Notes under the pieces: generated by a model
Told to the model about the DNA's origin: nothing
Seen by the model: the letters and a program-made list of their open reading frames with translations, nothing else
Databases searched by the model: none
In this document: positions 26,548-35,093 of the stretch, one piece after another
Numbering within the stretch: position 1 is the stretch's first letter
How the letters are laid out: each line of letters starts with the position of its first letter
From: Ureibacillus endophyticus
GTDB lineage: Bacteria > Bacillota > Bacilli > Bacillales_A > Planococcaceae
Assembly (NCBI RefSeq): GCF_003628435.1
Contig: NZ_RBZN01000026.1
Location: 1-48,314, forward strand
DNA length: 48,314 bases
Reading direction: 5' to 3'
Position numbers and translations under genes: made by a program

Positions 26548-27531
26548 CTAGAATGCTGCTAAATCTCTCATTGCTACTTCTATTTTTTCAGGATTAATCA
26601 TGAAATATTTTTCCATTGTCGGAGCATAAGGCATTGCAGGCACATCTGGACCAGCAAGGCGCTGAATTGGTGCATCCAGTTCAAACAAACAATGTTCTGC
26701 AATAATGGCCGCTACTTCACTCATGATACTTCCTTCTTTATTATCCTCAGTAATTAACAACACTTTTCCCGTTTTACTAGCTGCTTCAATAATCGATTCT
26801 TTATCTAGTGGATAGATAGTACGTAGATCTAGAATATGTGCTTCAATTCCATCCATTGCTAATCGTTCTGCAGCTTGGAGGGCAAAATGTACTGCAAGAC
26901 CATATGTTATTACAGTAATATCATCACCCTGCCGTTTAACATCTGCCTTTCCTATCGGTACGATATAATCTTCAGTCGGAACTTCCCCTTTGATTAATCG
27001 GTAAGCACGTTTGTGTTCAAAGAATAAAACAGGATCCTCGTCTCGTATTGCAGCTTTTAATAAGCCCTTCGCATCATATGGAGTGGAAGGTATAACGATT
27101 TTTAGCCCTGGAGTTCCTGCAAATAGCGCTTCAACCGATTGCGAATGATAAAGGGCGCCATGGATTCCACCACCAAAGGGAGCACGGACAACAATTGGAC
27201 AGCTCCAATCATTATTTGAACGATAGCGTATTTTAGCTGCTTCAGAGACAATTTGATTTACTGCTGGCATAATAAAATCTGCAAATTGCATTTCTGCAAT
27301 TGGGCGCATTCCTACCATTGCAGCACCAATTGCCACACCTGCAATCGCACTTTCCGCTAAAGGAGTATCAAGGACACGATATTCTCCAAATTGGTCATAA
27401 AGCCCTTGTGTTGCTTTGAATACCCCACCTTTACGCCCAACATCTTCTCCAAGAACGAATACACCTTCATCTCGTTCCATTTCTTCCTTCATCGCTAGAT
27501 TAATCGCTTCAATATAAGAGATTACTGCCAT
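26548..27531 (-). CDS. bkdAB: Branched-chain 2-oxo acid dehydrogenase E1 beta subunit
   Basis: Beta subunit of the thiamine-diphosphate-dependent E1 decarboxylase, 327 residues. Conserved stretches are NLAMKEEMERDEGVFVLGED, GVAIGAAMVGMRPIAEMQF, PFGGGIHGALYHSQSVEALF and DLRTIYPLDKESI. The C-terminal transketolase domain ends in RLAGPDVPAMPYAPTMEKYF. Its ATG overlaps the bkdAA stop by one base, consistent with coupled translation of the heterotetramer partners. Confidence 0.94.
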   Translation of the reverse strand: MAVISYIEAINLAMKEEMERDEGVFVLGEDVGRKGGVFKATQGLYDQFGEYRVLDTPLAESAIAGVAIGAAMVGMRPIAEMQFADFIMPAVNQIVSEAAKIRYRSNNDWSCPIVVRAPFGGGIHGALYHSQSVEALFAGTPGLKIVIPSTPYDAKGLLKAAIRDEDPVLFFEHKRAYRLIKGEVPTEDYIVPIGKADVKRQGDDITVITYGLAVHFALQAAERLAMDGIEAHILDLRTIYPLDKESIIEAASKTGKVLLITEDNKEGSIMSEVAAIIAEHCLFELDAPIQRLAGPDVPAMPYAPTMEKYFMINPEKIEVAMRDLAAF

Positions 27532-28541
27532 TACCTTTCATCTCCTTCCCAGTATACGTACTTCCTCGCATGCTCTGGAGCTGCATAAGGGGCATTTTCT
27601 GCGTAATCTGTTGCTTCATTTACAATTTGCATAACACGTTCATTCATAGTTGCTAGCAACTCATCTGTTGCAACCTTCACATTCTTTAAATAGTTTTCAA
27701 ATAAAATAATCGGATCATTTGCTTTCCCTTCTGCGATATCTTCAGCAGAACGATATTGTCTGTCATCATCATCAGAAGAATGTGCTGTTAAACGGTAAGT
27801 AACCGTTTCAATTAAACTTGGACCCCCACCAGTTCTTGCACGATCAGCTGCTTCTTTTACAACTTTATACACTTCTAATGGATTTTTACCATCAACTGTA
27901 ACCCCTACCATGCCATAACCAATCGCTCGATCTGATACTTTTGCACAGCCTAATTGGCGTTCAACAGGTACTGAAATTGCATATTGATTATTTTCTACCA
28001 TGATGATGACAGGCAATTTATGGACACCTGCAAAGTTTGCTCCTTCATGAAAATCACCTTGATTTGTAGAGCCTTCGCCAAGAGTTACAAAGGAAATATA
28101 GTCTTTATTTTGCATTTTCCCAGCCAATGCAACACCTACTGCATGCGGAACTTGTGTAGCCACAGGAGATGAGCCTGAAAGAATTCGATTTTTCTTTTGA
28201 CCAAAGTGTCCAGGCATTTGTCTGCCACCGGAGTTCGGATCTTCTGCTTTTGCAAATGCAGATAACATTAATTCTTTTGGTGTCATGCCAAAATGAAGTA
28301 CAACTCCCATATCTCGATAATATGGAGCAATGTAATCTTTTGTATTATCGAGGGCAAATGCAGCCCCTACCTGAGCCGCTTCTTGTCCCTGGCAAGAAAT
28401 TACAAATGGAATTTTCCCTGCACGGTTTAATAGCCACATTCTTTCATCAAGTCTTCTTGCCATTAACATTGTTTCATACATTTTTAACACTTCATCATCT
28501 GACAATCCTAATTGTTGGTGATGTAATCTCTCATTTGTCAT
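27531..28541 (-). CDS. bkdAA: Branched-chain 2-oxo acid dehydrogenase E1 alpha subunit
   Basis: Alpha subunit of E1, which decarboxylates the keto acids of leucine, isoleucine and valine using thiamine diphosphate. 336 residues. The cofactor motif runs from LGEGSTNQGDFHEGANFA to VENN. The phosphorylation-loop region YRLTAHSSDDDDRQYR is present although bacteria do not regulate it by phosphorylation. Substrate-side features GQEAAQVGAAFAL and SGGRQMPGHFG are typical. The gene follows lpdV after 158 bases in which no convincing hairpin or promoter is seen. Confidence 0.94.
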   Translation of the reverse strand: MTNERLHHQQLGLSDDEVLKMYETMLMARRLDERMWLLNRAGKIPFVISCQGQEAAQVGAAFALDNTKDYIAPYYRDMGVVLHFGMTPKELMLSAFAKAEDPNSGGRQMPGHFGQKKNRILSGSSPVATQVPHAVGVALAGKMQNKDYISFVTLGEGSTNQGDFHEGANFAGVHKLPVIIMVENNQYAISVPVERQLGCAKVSDRAIGYGMVGVTVDGKNPLEVYKVVKEAADRARTGGGPSLIETVTYRLTAHSSDDDDRQYRSAEDIAEGKANDPIILFENYLKNVKVATDELLATMNERVMQIVNEATDYAENAPYAAPEHARKYVYWEGDER

Positions 28542-28699
28542 TTATTCATCCCCTTTCAAAGCAATAACGATTACTTTGCTTGCAAGACTAAAAAATTATG
28601 AAATGATGTAAAATCTTAAATGCATTCTTTCAATGATTCCGTAATAAATTACCCTTGTACTATTAATATCTATTAATCATCTATACTGAATTATGATAT

Positions 28700-30121
28700 T
28701 TAAAAGTGAATTGCTCTTCCGTCAACTGCTAGTGCCGCTTCCCCAATTACTTCACTTAAAGACGGATGAGGATGAATCGTTTCACTAATTTCCCATGGTG
28801 TTGCATCTAGCAACATAGCTAATGCTGACTCTGAAATCATATCGGTTACATGCGGTCCTACCATATGCACACCAAGAATATCATTCGTCTCTTTATTCCC
28901 AATAATTTTAACGAAACCTTCAGATTGTCCATACACTAAAGCTTTTCCAACAGCTTTAAATGGAAATTTGCCGATTTTTACAGCATGTCCTAATTGAATT
29001 GCTTCCGTTTCTGTTAAACCAACACTTGCCACTTCAGGATAACTATAAATACAACGAGCCACATTTTTATAGTTAATACTTTTTACTGTTCCATGAACAA
29101 TATGTTCAATTGCTGCTAGCCCCTCATGGGAAGCAATATGGGCCAGTTGCATTCCTCCAATAACATCCCCGATTGCGTATATATGTTTTTCCTTTGTTTG
29201 AAAGTTTTCATTAACTTTAATAAAACCGGAATCACTTTCAATTTCTGTATTCTCTAATCCAATATTTTGGATATTACCAGTTCTTCCAACAGCGATTAAT
29301 ACTTTTTCTGTATGGAATGTCGTTTCTTTATCCTCTATGTTTGCAATAATTTCAACGGTGTTATCTTCTTTAGATGTGCAACTTTGTAGTTTTGCATTTG
29401 TTTGGATTGTAATACCTCGATTTTTTAATAACTTCTCTACTTCTTTAGCAATCTCTAAATCTTCTGTTGGTAAGATAGAATTCCCATATTCGAGAACGGT
29501 TACTTCTACACCAAAGTCATTTAACATGGATGCCCATTCAATTCCGATTACTCCCCCACCTACAATTGTCATGGACTTCGGTAATTGCTCCATTTGTAAT
29601 GCATGATCTGAAAATAAAATATGTTTTCCATCAACATCAATTCCATCTAAACTTCGAGGTTTTGATCCAGTTGCGATGATTACATTTTTGGGAATAATCA
29701 TTTCATTGTCAGAACCATCATTCATCTCAACGGAAATCGTACCGGGCATTGGTGAAAAAATTGAAGGACCTAGTATTCTACCTGTCCCATAAAAAACATC
29801 GATTTTCCCCTTTTTCATTAAACCTTTTACACCCTGATGCAATGTATCAACAATGGTTTGTTTGCGTTTCTGTACCGCAGAGAAGTTTAATGTTACCCCT
29901 TGAATTTCAATACCATAGTTTTGAGCATTTTGTGATTGTCTATATACTTCCGCACTACGTAACAATGCTTTACTTGGAATACACCCTTTATGAAGGCAAG
30001 TCCCACCAAGATTTTCTTTCTCTACAATGGCAGTTTTTAAACCTAATTGGGATGCGCGGATTGCTGCTACATAGCCACCCGTTCCACCACCTAAAATGAC
30101 AACATCGTACTCACGAGCCAA
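28700..30121 (-). CDS. lpdV: Dihydrolipoamide dehydrogenase (E3) of the branched-chain complex
   Basis: Flavoprotein that reoxidises dihydrolipoate on E2 with NAD. It has the N-terminal FAD motif VVILGGGTGGYVAA, redox-active disulfide in GGTCLHKGCIPSKALL, NAD motif TIVGGGVIGIEWASML, and C-terminal HPHPSLSEVIGEAAL with the catalytic His-Glu pair. The TTG at 30121 is preferred: AGGAGGGG ends just upstream, and a reading from 30139 would begin before that site. This gives 473 residues. An out-of-frame ATG between the ribosome binding site and the TTG opens only a four-codon frame. Confidence 0.92.
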   Translation of the reverse strand: MAREYDVVILGGGTGGYVAAIRASQLGLKTAIVEKENLGGTCLHKGCIPSKALLRSAEVYRQSQNAQNYGIEIQGVTLNFSAVQKRKQTIVDTLHQGVKGLMKKGKIDVFYGTGRILGPSIFSPMPGTISVEMNDGSDNEMIIPKNVIIATGSKPRSLDGIDVDGKHILFSDHALQMEQLPKSMTIVGGGVIGIEWASMLNDFGVEVTVLEYGNSILPTEDLEIAKEVEKLLKNRGITIQTNAKLQSCTSKEDNTVEIIANIEDKETTFHTEKVLIAVGRTGNIQNIGLENTEIESDSGFIKVNENFQTKEKHIYAIGDVIGGMQLAHIASHEGLAAIEHIVHGTVKSINYKNVARCIYSYPEVASVGLTETEAIQLGHAVKIGKFPFKAVGKALVYGQSEGFVKIIGNKETNDILGVHMVGPHVTDMISESALAMLLDATPWEISETIHPHPSLSEVIGEAALAVDGRAIHF

Positions 30122-30175
30122 ACATACCCCTCCTAGCAAGTAGGGGCTGAGTTAAAATGACTTTAAACTCAGCCT
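30119..30175 (-). promoter_or_regulatory. Leader hairpins overlapping the lpdV ribosome binding site
   Basis: On the minus strand GGCTGAGTT pairs with AACTCAGCC around a loop. Directly after it CCCCTA can pair with TAGGAGG (one bulged A, five-base loop), covering the lpdV Shine-Dalgarno sequence. Two C bases belong to both stems, so the helices compete. Whether this regulates translation is inference. Confidence 0.35.
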
Positions 30176-30236
30176 TGTTTAGTAATAAATTTCAACTTTA
30201 GAATAGTGCTCCTACAGTGGTCACAATTTATTTGCA

Positions 30237-30278
30237 ACGAAAGCAAGAGCGACAGTCCAAAAGTAATTACTTTTAGAC
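30237..30278 (-). terminator. Weak terminator after the leucine dehydrogenase gene
   Basis: GTCCAAAAGT (30255-30264) and ACTTTTAGAC (30269-30278) make a 10-bp stem on the minus strand (one G-U) with an AATT loop. The following bases TGTCGCTCTTGCTTTCG are only moderately T-rich, so some read-through into lpdV is likely. Confidence 0.5.
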
Positions 30279-30286
30279 AGCCCTTT

Positions 30287-31381
30287 TTATCTTCCATTCA
30301 ATATGTTTTTTTCGTTTCGTAAAAATTGTTTTCTAGATTTTGATACTCGGGCAATACGTTCTTCTGCTAATCGATTTGCCGCTAAGTAAGTAGGGATACC
30401 TTCTTGTTTTGAGATTTCGAAAATTTTTGAAATGCTATCATAAATCGTTTCTACGCGTTTCATCGCACGTTCACGATTATAACCGTATAATTCATCCGCT
30501 ACGTTTATAACACCACCAGCATTGATAACATAATCAGGTGCATACGCAATGCCAAGTTCATGGATAATCTGACCGTGTTTTGAATCCTTTAACTGGTTAT
30601 TCGCAGAACCTGCAATAACTTTTGCTTTTAGTTGTGGAATAGTTTCGTCATTTATAATTGCACCTAATGCACAAGGTGAGAAAATATCAACATCTTGTTT
30701 GTAAATATCATCTGGATCTACCGCTACCGCATTAAAATCTTTCACAACTCGTTCTACTGCTTTTTTATTAATATCTGTTACAACGAGTTTTGCACCTTCT
30801 TTATGGAGATATTCACATAATGTATATGCAACGTTTCCTAGCCCCTGAACTGCAACTGTACGCCCTTCTAGATGATCAACTCCAAATGCCTCTTTCGCTG
30901 CTGCTTTCATTCCAAGGTAAACGCCATAAGCAGTTACAGGTGAAGGGTTACCTGATGAGCCAAATGTAGGAGAAATACCTGTTACATAGTCCGTTTCTTC
31001 ATGAATAAGGTCCATATCTGTTACTGTTGTTCCTACATCTTCTGCTGTAATATAACGACCATTTAAGCCTTGAATAAAGCGGCCCAATGCTCTAAACATT
31101 TCTTCGTTTTTATCCTTGAAAGGGTCACCAATAATGACCGTTTTTCCTCCGCCAAGATTTAACCCTGCTGCCGCATTTTTATATGTCATTCCCCTTGCTA
31201 GTCTAAGAGCGTCTTCAATTGCTTGATCCTCTGTTGCGTACGTCCACATTCTTGCTCCACCTAATGCTGGCCCAAGTGTTGTGTCATGTATCGCAATAAT
31301 TGCTTTTAAACCAGATGCTTTGTCCTGACAGAATACTAGTTGTTCATAATCATACTTTTCCATATAATTAAAAATTTCCAT
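30287..31381 (-). CDS. bcd: Leucine dehydrogenase (branched-chain amino acid dehydrogenase)
   Basis: NAD-dependent oxidative deaminase of leucine, valine and isoleucine, giving the keto acids used by the Bkd complex. Catalytic residues are Lys68 (MTYKNAAAG) and Lys80 (LNLGGGKTV), numbered as in known Bacillus enzymes. The NAD fold is in [19 protein letters not shown]. The ATG at 31381 has AAAGGGGA seven bases upstream and gives 364 residues, the family's standard length, so the longer reading is rejected. Its leader carries a cre-like site, pointing to carbon catabolite control. Confidence 0.96.
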   Translation of the reverse strand: MEIFNYMEKYDYEQLVFCQDKASGLKAIIAIHDTTLGPALGGARMWTYATEDQAIEDALRLARGMTYKNAAAGLNLGGGKTVIIGDPFKDKNEEMFRALGRFIQGLNGRYITAEDVGTTVTDMDLIHEETDYVTGISPTFGSSGNPSPVTAYGVYLGMKAAAKEAFGVDHLEGRTVAVQGLGNVAYTLCEYLHKEGAKLVVTDINKKAVERVVKDFNAVAVDPDDIYKQDVDIFSPCALGAIINDETIPQLKAKVIAGSANNQLKDSKHGQIIHELGIAYAPDYVINAGGVINVADELYGYNRERAMKRVETIYDSISKIFEISKQEGIPTYLAANRLAEERIARVSKSRKQFLRNEKNILNGR

Positions 31382-31400
31382 GATGCAGTCCCCTTTCATA

Positions 31401-31414
31401 AGAAAGCGTTTTCT
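31401..31414. promoter_or_regulatory. Catabolite-responsive element (cre) in the leucine dehydrogenase leader
   Basis: AGAAAGCGTTTTCT agrees with the cre consensus TGAAARCGYTTTCW at 13 of 14 positions. It lies 20 bases before the start codon and about 60 bases downstream of the predicted transcription start, a position where CcpA can block elongation. Confidence 0.7.
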
Positions 31415-31481
31415 TTCTGTAAATTAAAAAGAATTAGCTAAAAAAATCATTAATTCCCTAACAATTCACTAGCTTATTTTT

Positions 31482-31510
31482 ACAATACTTTCTATTTCGA
31501 GAATAAGCAA
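31482..31510 (-). promoter_or_regulatory. Candidate sigma-A promoter of the leucine dehydrogenase gene
   Basis: On the minus strand TTGCTT (31510-31505), 17-base spacer, TATTGT (31487-31482), giving a leader of roughly 95 bases. No sigma-L (-24/-12) promoter is seen, unlike the Bacillus subtilis bkd operon. Confidence 0.45.
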
Positions 31511-31589
31511 CTATAAAAGATTAAATTATTGTATTAGCAATATTCTGATTATTAACATTATTCTATCTTATGTATTTTTTTATCGTTTC

Positions 31590-31617
31590 TTGACTTTCTT
31601 TAGGACAATTGTAAAAT
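31590..31617 (+). promoter_or_regulatory. Sigma-A type promoter of the DUF2627 gene
   Basis: TTGACT (31590-31595), 16-base spacer, TAAAAT (31612-31617), about 28 bases before the ATG. Confidence 0.6.
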
Positions 31618-31645
31618 GAAAGTAGTTGTTAGGAGGGTACATAGA

Positions 31646-31885
31646 ATGGCAAGAATGCTAGCTTTTATCGTATTGCTCATCCCTGCAGTTATGGCTGGGG
31701 CAGGAATAAAATTTATGAGAGATACTTTATTTGGAAAACTAATTTCACCTTTCCCTTGGTTATGGTTACAATTTATAATTGGCATTATTTTCTTTTTAAT
31801 TGGTCTTGGTTTTTTTGCAGGTTTTTTATTACACCGCGATCGAAAAAACGGAAAGGTTGCTCCAAAATTTCAGAAACAGAAATAA
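31646..31885 (+). CDS. yqzF: DUF2627 membrane protein (YqzF-like)
   Basis: A 79-residue membrane protein with two hydrophobic segments (about 4-22 and 39-63) separated by a short polar loop (MRDTLFGKLISPFPWL) and ending in a basic tail. It matches DUF2627, the YqzF family of spore-forming Bacillota, whose function is unknown. The ATG at 31646 follows AGGAGGGT by seven bases. It is a single gene with its own promoter and shares a bidirectional terminator with the convergent phosphodiesterase gene. Confidence 0.8.
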   Translation: MARMLAFIVLLIPAVMAGAGIKFMRDTLFGKLISPFPWLWLQFIIGIIFFLIGLGFFAGFLLHRDRKNGKVAPKFQKQK

Positions 31886-31886
31886 A

Positions 31887-31946
31887 AAACAGACGTTCAA
31901 ATGAAAGGTTTTTAATCCCCTACTTTTTGAACGTCTGTTTATTTTT
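31887..31946. terminator. Bidirectional terminator
   Basis: AAACAGACGTTCAAA (31887-31901) and TTTGAACGTCTGTTT (31926-31940) form a perfect 15-bp stem. T-runs follow on both strands (ATTTTTTAC on plus, GTTTTTTATTTC on minus). It ends the DUF2627 gene and the convergent phosphodiesterase gene. Confidence 0.92.
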
Positions 31947-32661
31947 TACTGACTTTTTTTGCGACTTTATTAGGATAATCTGTAATCCACCCAATAACTG
32001 CAGGATGGGGGTCAGATAAAAATGGTTCTATACCCACTACACTATAAAATCGTATCCGTTTATTCGCCTTTTTACATAATTCCAATAAGTCATGTTTATA
32101 GTATCTTTTATGAGCATGAATAGCGTCATAGTGAATGTTTGGACTTAATTCATTCCAATTAAATTTTTTTGTAATGATGAATGCCGTTTCAAAATCAGGT
32201 CGTTGCATTTTTACATTTTTGATTAATTCTTCATGAAAGGAAGAAAAATGACTACCTTTTGGCAGCTGAATTCGCCTCAAAAACTGGTTTAACACTTCGA
32301 CATTATTTATCAGTGTTTCTTTTAATTCGATATTTAGAGGCATTTGATTTTCCATTGCCCAATGAACAACCTCTTCTAAAGTAGGAATTCGCTCCTTCGA
32401 TAATCTTCTATAAAAATGTTTTCCTAACGGGTATGATTGGAGTTCATCATAAGTACATTCATTTATTTTTTTCCTTTTTCCAGTCAATCTGAATAAGTCA
32501 ATATCATGGAAAACGACAAGAACAGAGTCTTTTGTACATTGAACATCAAGTTCTATCCCATCTGCACCCATTTTCTTTGCTTTTTCAAAAGCTTTAAATG
32601 TATTTTCTAACGCATAACCGGATGCACCGCGATGGGCAAAAATGGATATGTTCCTTGTCAT
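31939..32661 (-). CDS. Glycerophosphodiester phosphodiesterase
   Basis: Hydrolyses glycerophosphodiesters to glycerol-3-phosphate and an alcohol. The 240-residue GDPD domain shows the catalytic IFAHRGASGYALENTFKAF, the metal ligands in GADGIELDVQCTKD, and the second histidine in LVVFHDIDLFRLT. No signal peptide is present, so it acts in the cytoplasm. It is of the UgpQ/YqiK type. Its ATG overlaps the stop of the DUF342 gene by one base, indicating coupling. Confidence 0.9.
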   Translation of the reverse strand: MTRNISIFAHRGASGYALENTFKAFEKAKKMGADGIELDVQCTKDSVLVVFHDIDLFRLTGKRKKINECTYDELQSYPLGKHFYRRLSKERIPTLEEVVHWAMENQMPLNIELKETLINNVEVLNQFLRRIQLPKGSHFSSFHEELIKNVKMQRPDFETAFIITKKFNWNELSPNIHYDAIHAHKRYYKHDLLELCKKANKRIRFYSVVGIEPFLSDPHPAVIGWITDYPNKVAKKVSKK

Positions 32662-34229
32662 TAAACATTCAACTCTCCATATTCTAAAAGGAATGTACCT
32701 TGCGTTGTTTTGTTAAGCAAGGATGATTTTGAACCAATTTGAATATATGTCCCTGGATAGGCTTCTTTTTTAACTACAATTTCTTCTTTTCCGACATTTT
32801 TTAAATCGTGCATTAATTCTTTTATTTCACGATCTAGTTGTTTTGCATATTCTTTCTTTTTTTCAATTTCTTGTTTGATTTGGTTTAGTCCTGCAGCTTG
32901 CTGTCGATTAAGGTTTTGTTTATATTCACCAATCAGGTTAATTTTCGTAGTTAATTGAACGATTTCCTCTTGTGTTGCTTTTAATAAAGATGCCTTTTCT
33001 TGAATCAATTCATAGGCTTTATGTTTACTTAAACTTTCAATTATAAGTTCAGTTCTTCGTTCCAGATGATTACCGGCAATTGCAGTAACAATTGTATTTT
33101 TAGCAACGGCTTTTCCGCCAATGATTTTACCTTTCCGTTCATCAAGCAATACAGAATTACCAACTAAATATGAGCCTAAAGAATAGAAACCAATAACAAT
33201 ATCCTTTTTGGCGAAAAGTTTAGCATCATTAACATGCTTTACAAAAATACTACCTCCAGCTTCTACCTCTGTTTCCCCAACACCGAAGATGCCACCTTTA
33301 ATAAAGACATCACCTTCTAATGATTGGATTAGTTTCGCTCCAGTTATCCCTTCTTCACCCTCTATTGAAATATCACCTGTAGCAACAACAGAGAAACCAT
33401 TCATTACCGTACCTCTAATTGTAACAGAACCATCAAATTTAATATTCCCTGTTTCAACCCCAACATCACCATCAATAGGTAAATGGCGATTGACTGAAAT
33501 AAGACCTTGTCTTTCTTCTAGTACACCTCGAGTAGTCGCATATAATACGATTTTGCCATTTTCCTCTACTTCTTTTGCCGAGTTTTTATCATATTTTAAC
33601 TGAGTGTCTTTACCGAAAGGAGCAGGTACAGCTTCACCATAAACGTTTATTCCATCGATTCCTGGTTTAGCTGGGATTTTTTCACCTAACCAATCTCCTT
33701 TTTGAATTTCGAAGATAAAATTAAGATCAAAATAATTTGCCTTACCATCTTCTTGAATCACAGGTTTTCGATCAGGTATTTCTAAATATTTTATTATCGC
33801 ATCTTCACCGGGAATAGGTGCTGTGCCTTGAGCAATTAAACTTGCCTTTCCTGGTACTAACTTATTCAGATCAATTTCAGTTATTCCATGAACAATTTTA
33901 TTTTCTATAAGGGTATTTTTAATTTGGGCAATAAGTTCGTCCTTTTTTTCACGAATTGTTTCTAATGTTTCGTATACGATAATCGAAGCCGACATTTTGT
34001 CTTTAGAAACTTCAACTTCTATACTTGGAAGCCAAACTCCAATTTCAAACTGGTCATCGATTGTATCTAATGCACTCTTTAACAATGCAAAGTTTGTAAG
34101 TCGAATACGTGGGTATGTTCTTAATATTTCATCAAGTCTTTTTAGTGGAAATCCTTTTCTAGTTGTTCTGAGGAAAATTTTACCATTATCCTCAATAATC
34201 ATTAGATAGTCATTATTATATACAATCAC
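32661..34229 (-). CDS. DUF342 / FapA family protein
   Basis: A 522-residue protein of the DUF342 (FapA) family. The N-terminal part (about 1-170) is mixed; the centre (about 175-400) is a beta-helix of short glycine-rich turns (GDVGVETGNIKFDGSVTIRG, FSVVATGDISIEGEEG, VEAGGSIFVKHVN). The C-terminus (about 415-480) is a long coiled coil. Family members have been linked to polymer or flagellar functions, but no firm role is known. It precedes the phosphodiesterase in a two-gene operon and lies downstream of the isolated holin gene. Confidence 0.78.
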   Translation of the reverse strand: MIVYNNDYLMIIEDNGKIFLRTTRKGFPLKRLDEILRTYPRIRLTNFALLKSALDTIDDQFEIGVWLPSIEVEVSKDKMSASIIVYETLETIREKKDELIAQIKNTLIENKIVHGITEIDLNKLVPGKASLIAQGTAPIPGEDAIIKYLEIPDRKPVIQEDGKANYFDLNFIFEIQKGDWLGEKIPAKPGIDGINVYGEAVPAPFGKDTQLKYDKNSAKEVEENGKIVLYATTRGVLEERQGLISVNRHLPIDGDVGVETGNIKFDGSVTIRGTVMNGFSVVATGDISIEGEEGITGAKLIQSLEGDVFIKGGIFGVGETEVEAGGSIFVKHVNDAKLFAKKDIVIGFYSLGSYLVGNSVLLDERKGKIIGGKAVAKNTIVTAIAGNHLERRTELIIESLSKHKAYELIQEKASLLKATQEEIVQLTTKINLIGEYKQNLNRQQAAGLNQIKQEIEKKKEYAKQLDREIKELMHDLKNVGKEEIVVKKEAYPGTYIQIGSKSSLLNKTTQGTFLLEYGELNV

Positions 34230-34340
34230 CCAAATCCCTCCCTTTAACTAGTATATCGAACGATTGGTGTTTTGTTTAGAGACCTTTCTCACATTCCATT
34301 ATGTTTTTTCCAATTTTTTAGCAATAGATGAAAGTTTGCC

Positions 34341-34411
34341 TAAAATAATTTTAGCGTAAGTATAAATACTACCACTAAGAGTGAGTGGCAGTAAATTATC
34401 CTTACGCTAAA
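34341..34411 (-). terminator. Nested inverted repeat / terminator after the holin gene
   Basis: TTAGCGTAAG (34351-34360) and CTTACGCTAA (34401-34410) form the outer arm. Inside, ACTACCACT and AGTGGCAGT form a second arm with one mismatch and a loop of about seven bases. On the minus strand it is followed by AATTATTTTAGG. The two-tier stem is longer than a usual terminator. Confidence 0.6.
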
Positions 34412-34426
34412 TCATTTATAAAATAC

Positions 34427-34690
34427 TTATTCTTCTTCTTTCTTCCTTGGTTTTTTATAGGTCAGTGCTTGATCACTATCCTTCACACCGGATGTGGTTG
34501 GGTCAATAATAACCCCAAGCATTGCTAAAACAAGTAATACCGTTTCTACCGTTTGCTCTATTTGCGAACTAATTAGTGTAATATCCACGCCAAATATATC
34601 AGCTACTTGATTAGCTAATAATAACAACGCCGAAACAATCGCTATCCAAAACTGTCTATGTCTTAGTCTAACTTTCCAGTTGATTTTCAT
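34427..34690 (-). CDS. Isolated phage-type holin (phi LC3 family)
   Basis: An 87-residue membrane protein of the phage holin phi LC3 family: basic N-terminus KINWKVRLRHRQFWIAIVSA, then two hydrophobic segments (about 15-32 and 44-64) with the family motif VIIDPTTSGVKDSDQALTY after the second, and a charged tail. Phage holins make membrane holes for endolysin release. No endolysin or other phage gene is nearby. The ATG at 34690 is five bases after GGGGGTGAAA. It lies next to spo0A, so a domesticated role in sporulation or autolysis is possible but unproven. Confidence 0.78.
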   Translation of the reverse strand: MKINWKVRLRHRQFWIAIVSALLLLANQVADIFGVDITLISSQIEQTVETVLLVLAMLGVIIDPTTSGVKDSDQALTYKKPRKKEEE

Positions 34691-34949
34691 AATTTCACCC
34701 CCAAACATAACTTGCTTCTTACTATAATATTCGAGAGTAAATTACTTGAAATAAATAGAATGCCTAACAATATTACTGTTCTAATTTTGAAATTTGTTAG
34801 ATGCGCTCATTGTGATGAACTCAGAACAGGTAGTTATTTGTTTAATTTTCACGATTCATGGTCATAGTGATAGCATAATAGGTTATTTTACTAGTTTTAC
34901 ATTGGTAGATTTTTGAGTAAAAATGAAGAAAATTAAACTAATTATTGCA

Positions 34950-35011
34950 GAAAAAGAAAAAGACACCTTCCTTTATTGGTATGAGTATACCAATAAATGA
35001 AAATGTCTTTT
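34950..35011 (-). terminator. Terminator of spo0A inside a 385-base non-coding gap
   Basis: TTTATTGGTAT (34972-34982) and ATACCAATAAA (34987-34997) form a perfect 11-bp stem with a GAGT loop. Outer arms AAAAGACA and TGTCTTTT enclose it, and the minus strand then reads TTTTTCTTTTTC. The rest of the gap (34709-35093) shows no gene, only AT-rich sequence that must hold the holin promoter. Confidence 0.8.
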
Positions 35012-35093
35012 AAAATAAGTATTTATAAGTTCAAAAGGAATTTTCTCGATTATCGATTTTCATGATACCTTCAAAAGTAAATTTTAGTTACTA

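Noticed and set aside
28542-28699. Sigma-L (-24/-12) promoter before bkdAA
   Set aside because: No TGGCA-N7-TGC type element was found on the minus strand in this gap or in the lpdV and leucine dehydrogenase leaders.
34427-34690. Prophage around the holin gene
   Set aside because: No integrase, structural, lysin or attachment-site repeat is visible on either side; flanking genes are chromosomal housekeeping and sporulation genes.
34925-35000. A 25-codon ORF beginning MKKIKLIIAEKEK in the spo0A-holin gap
   Set aside because: No Shine-Dalgarno sequence, and its second half coincides with the spo0A terminator hairpin.
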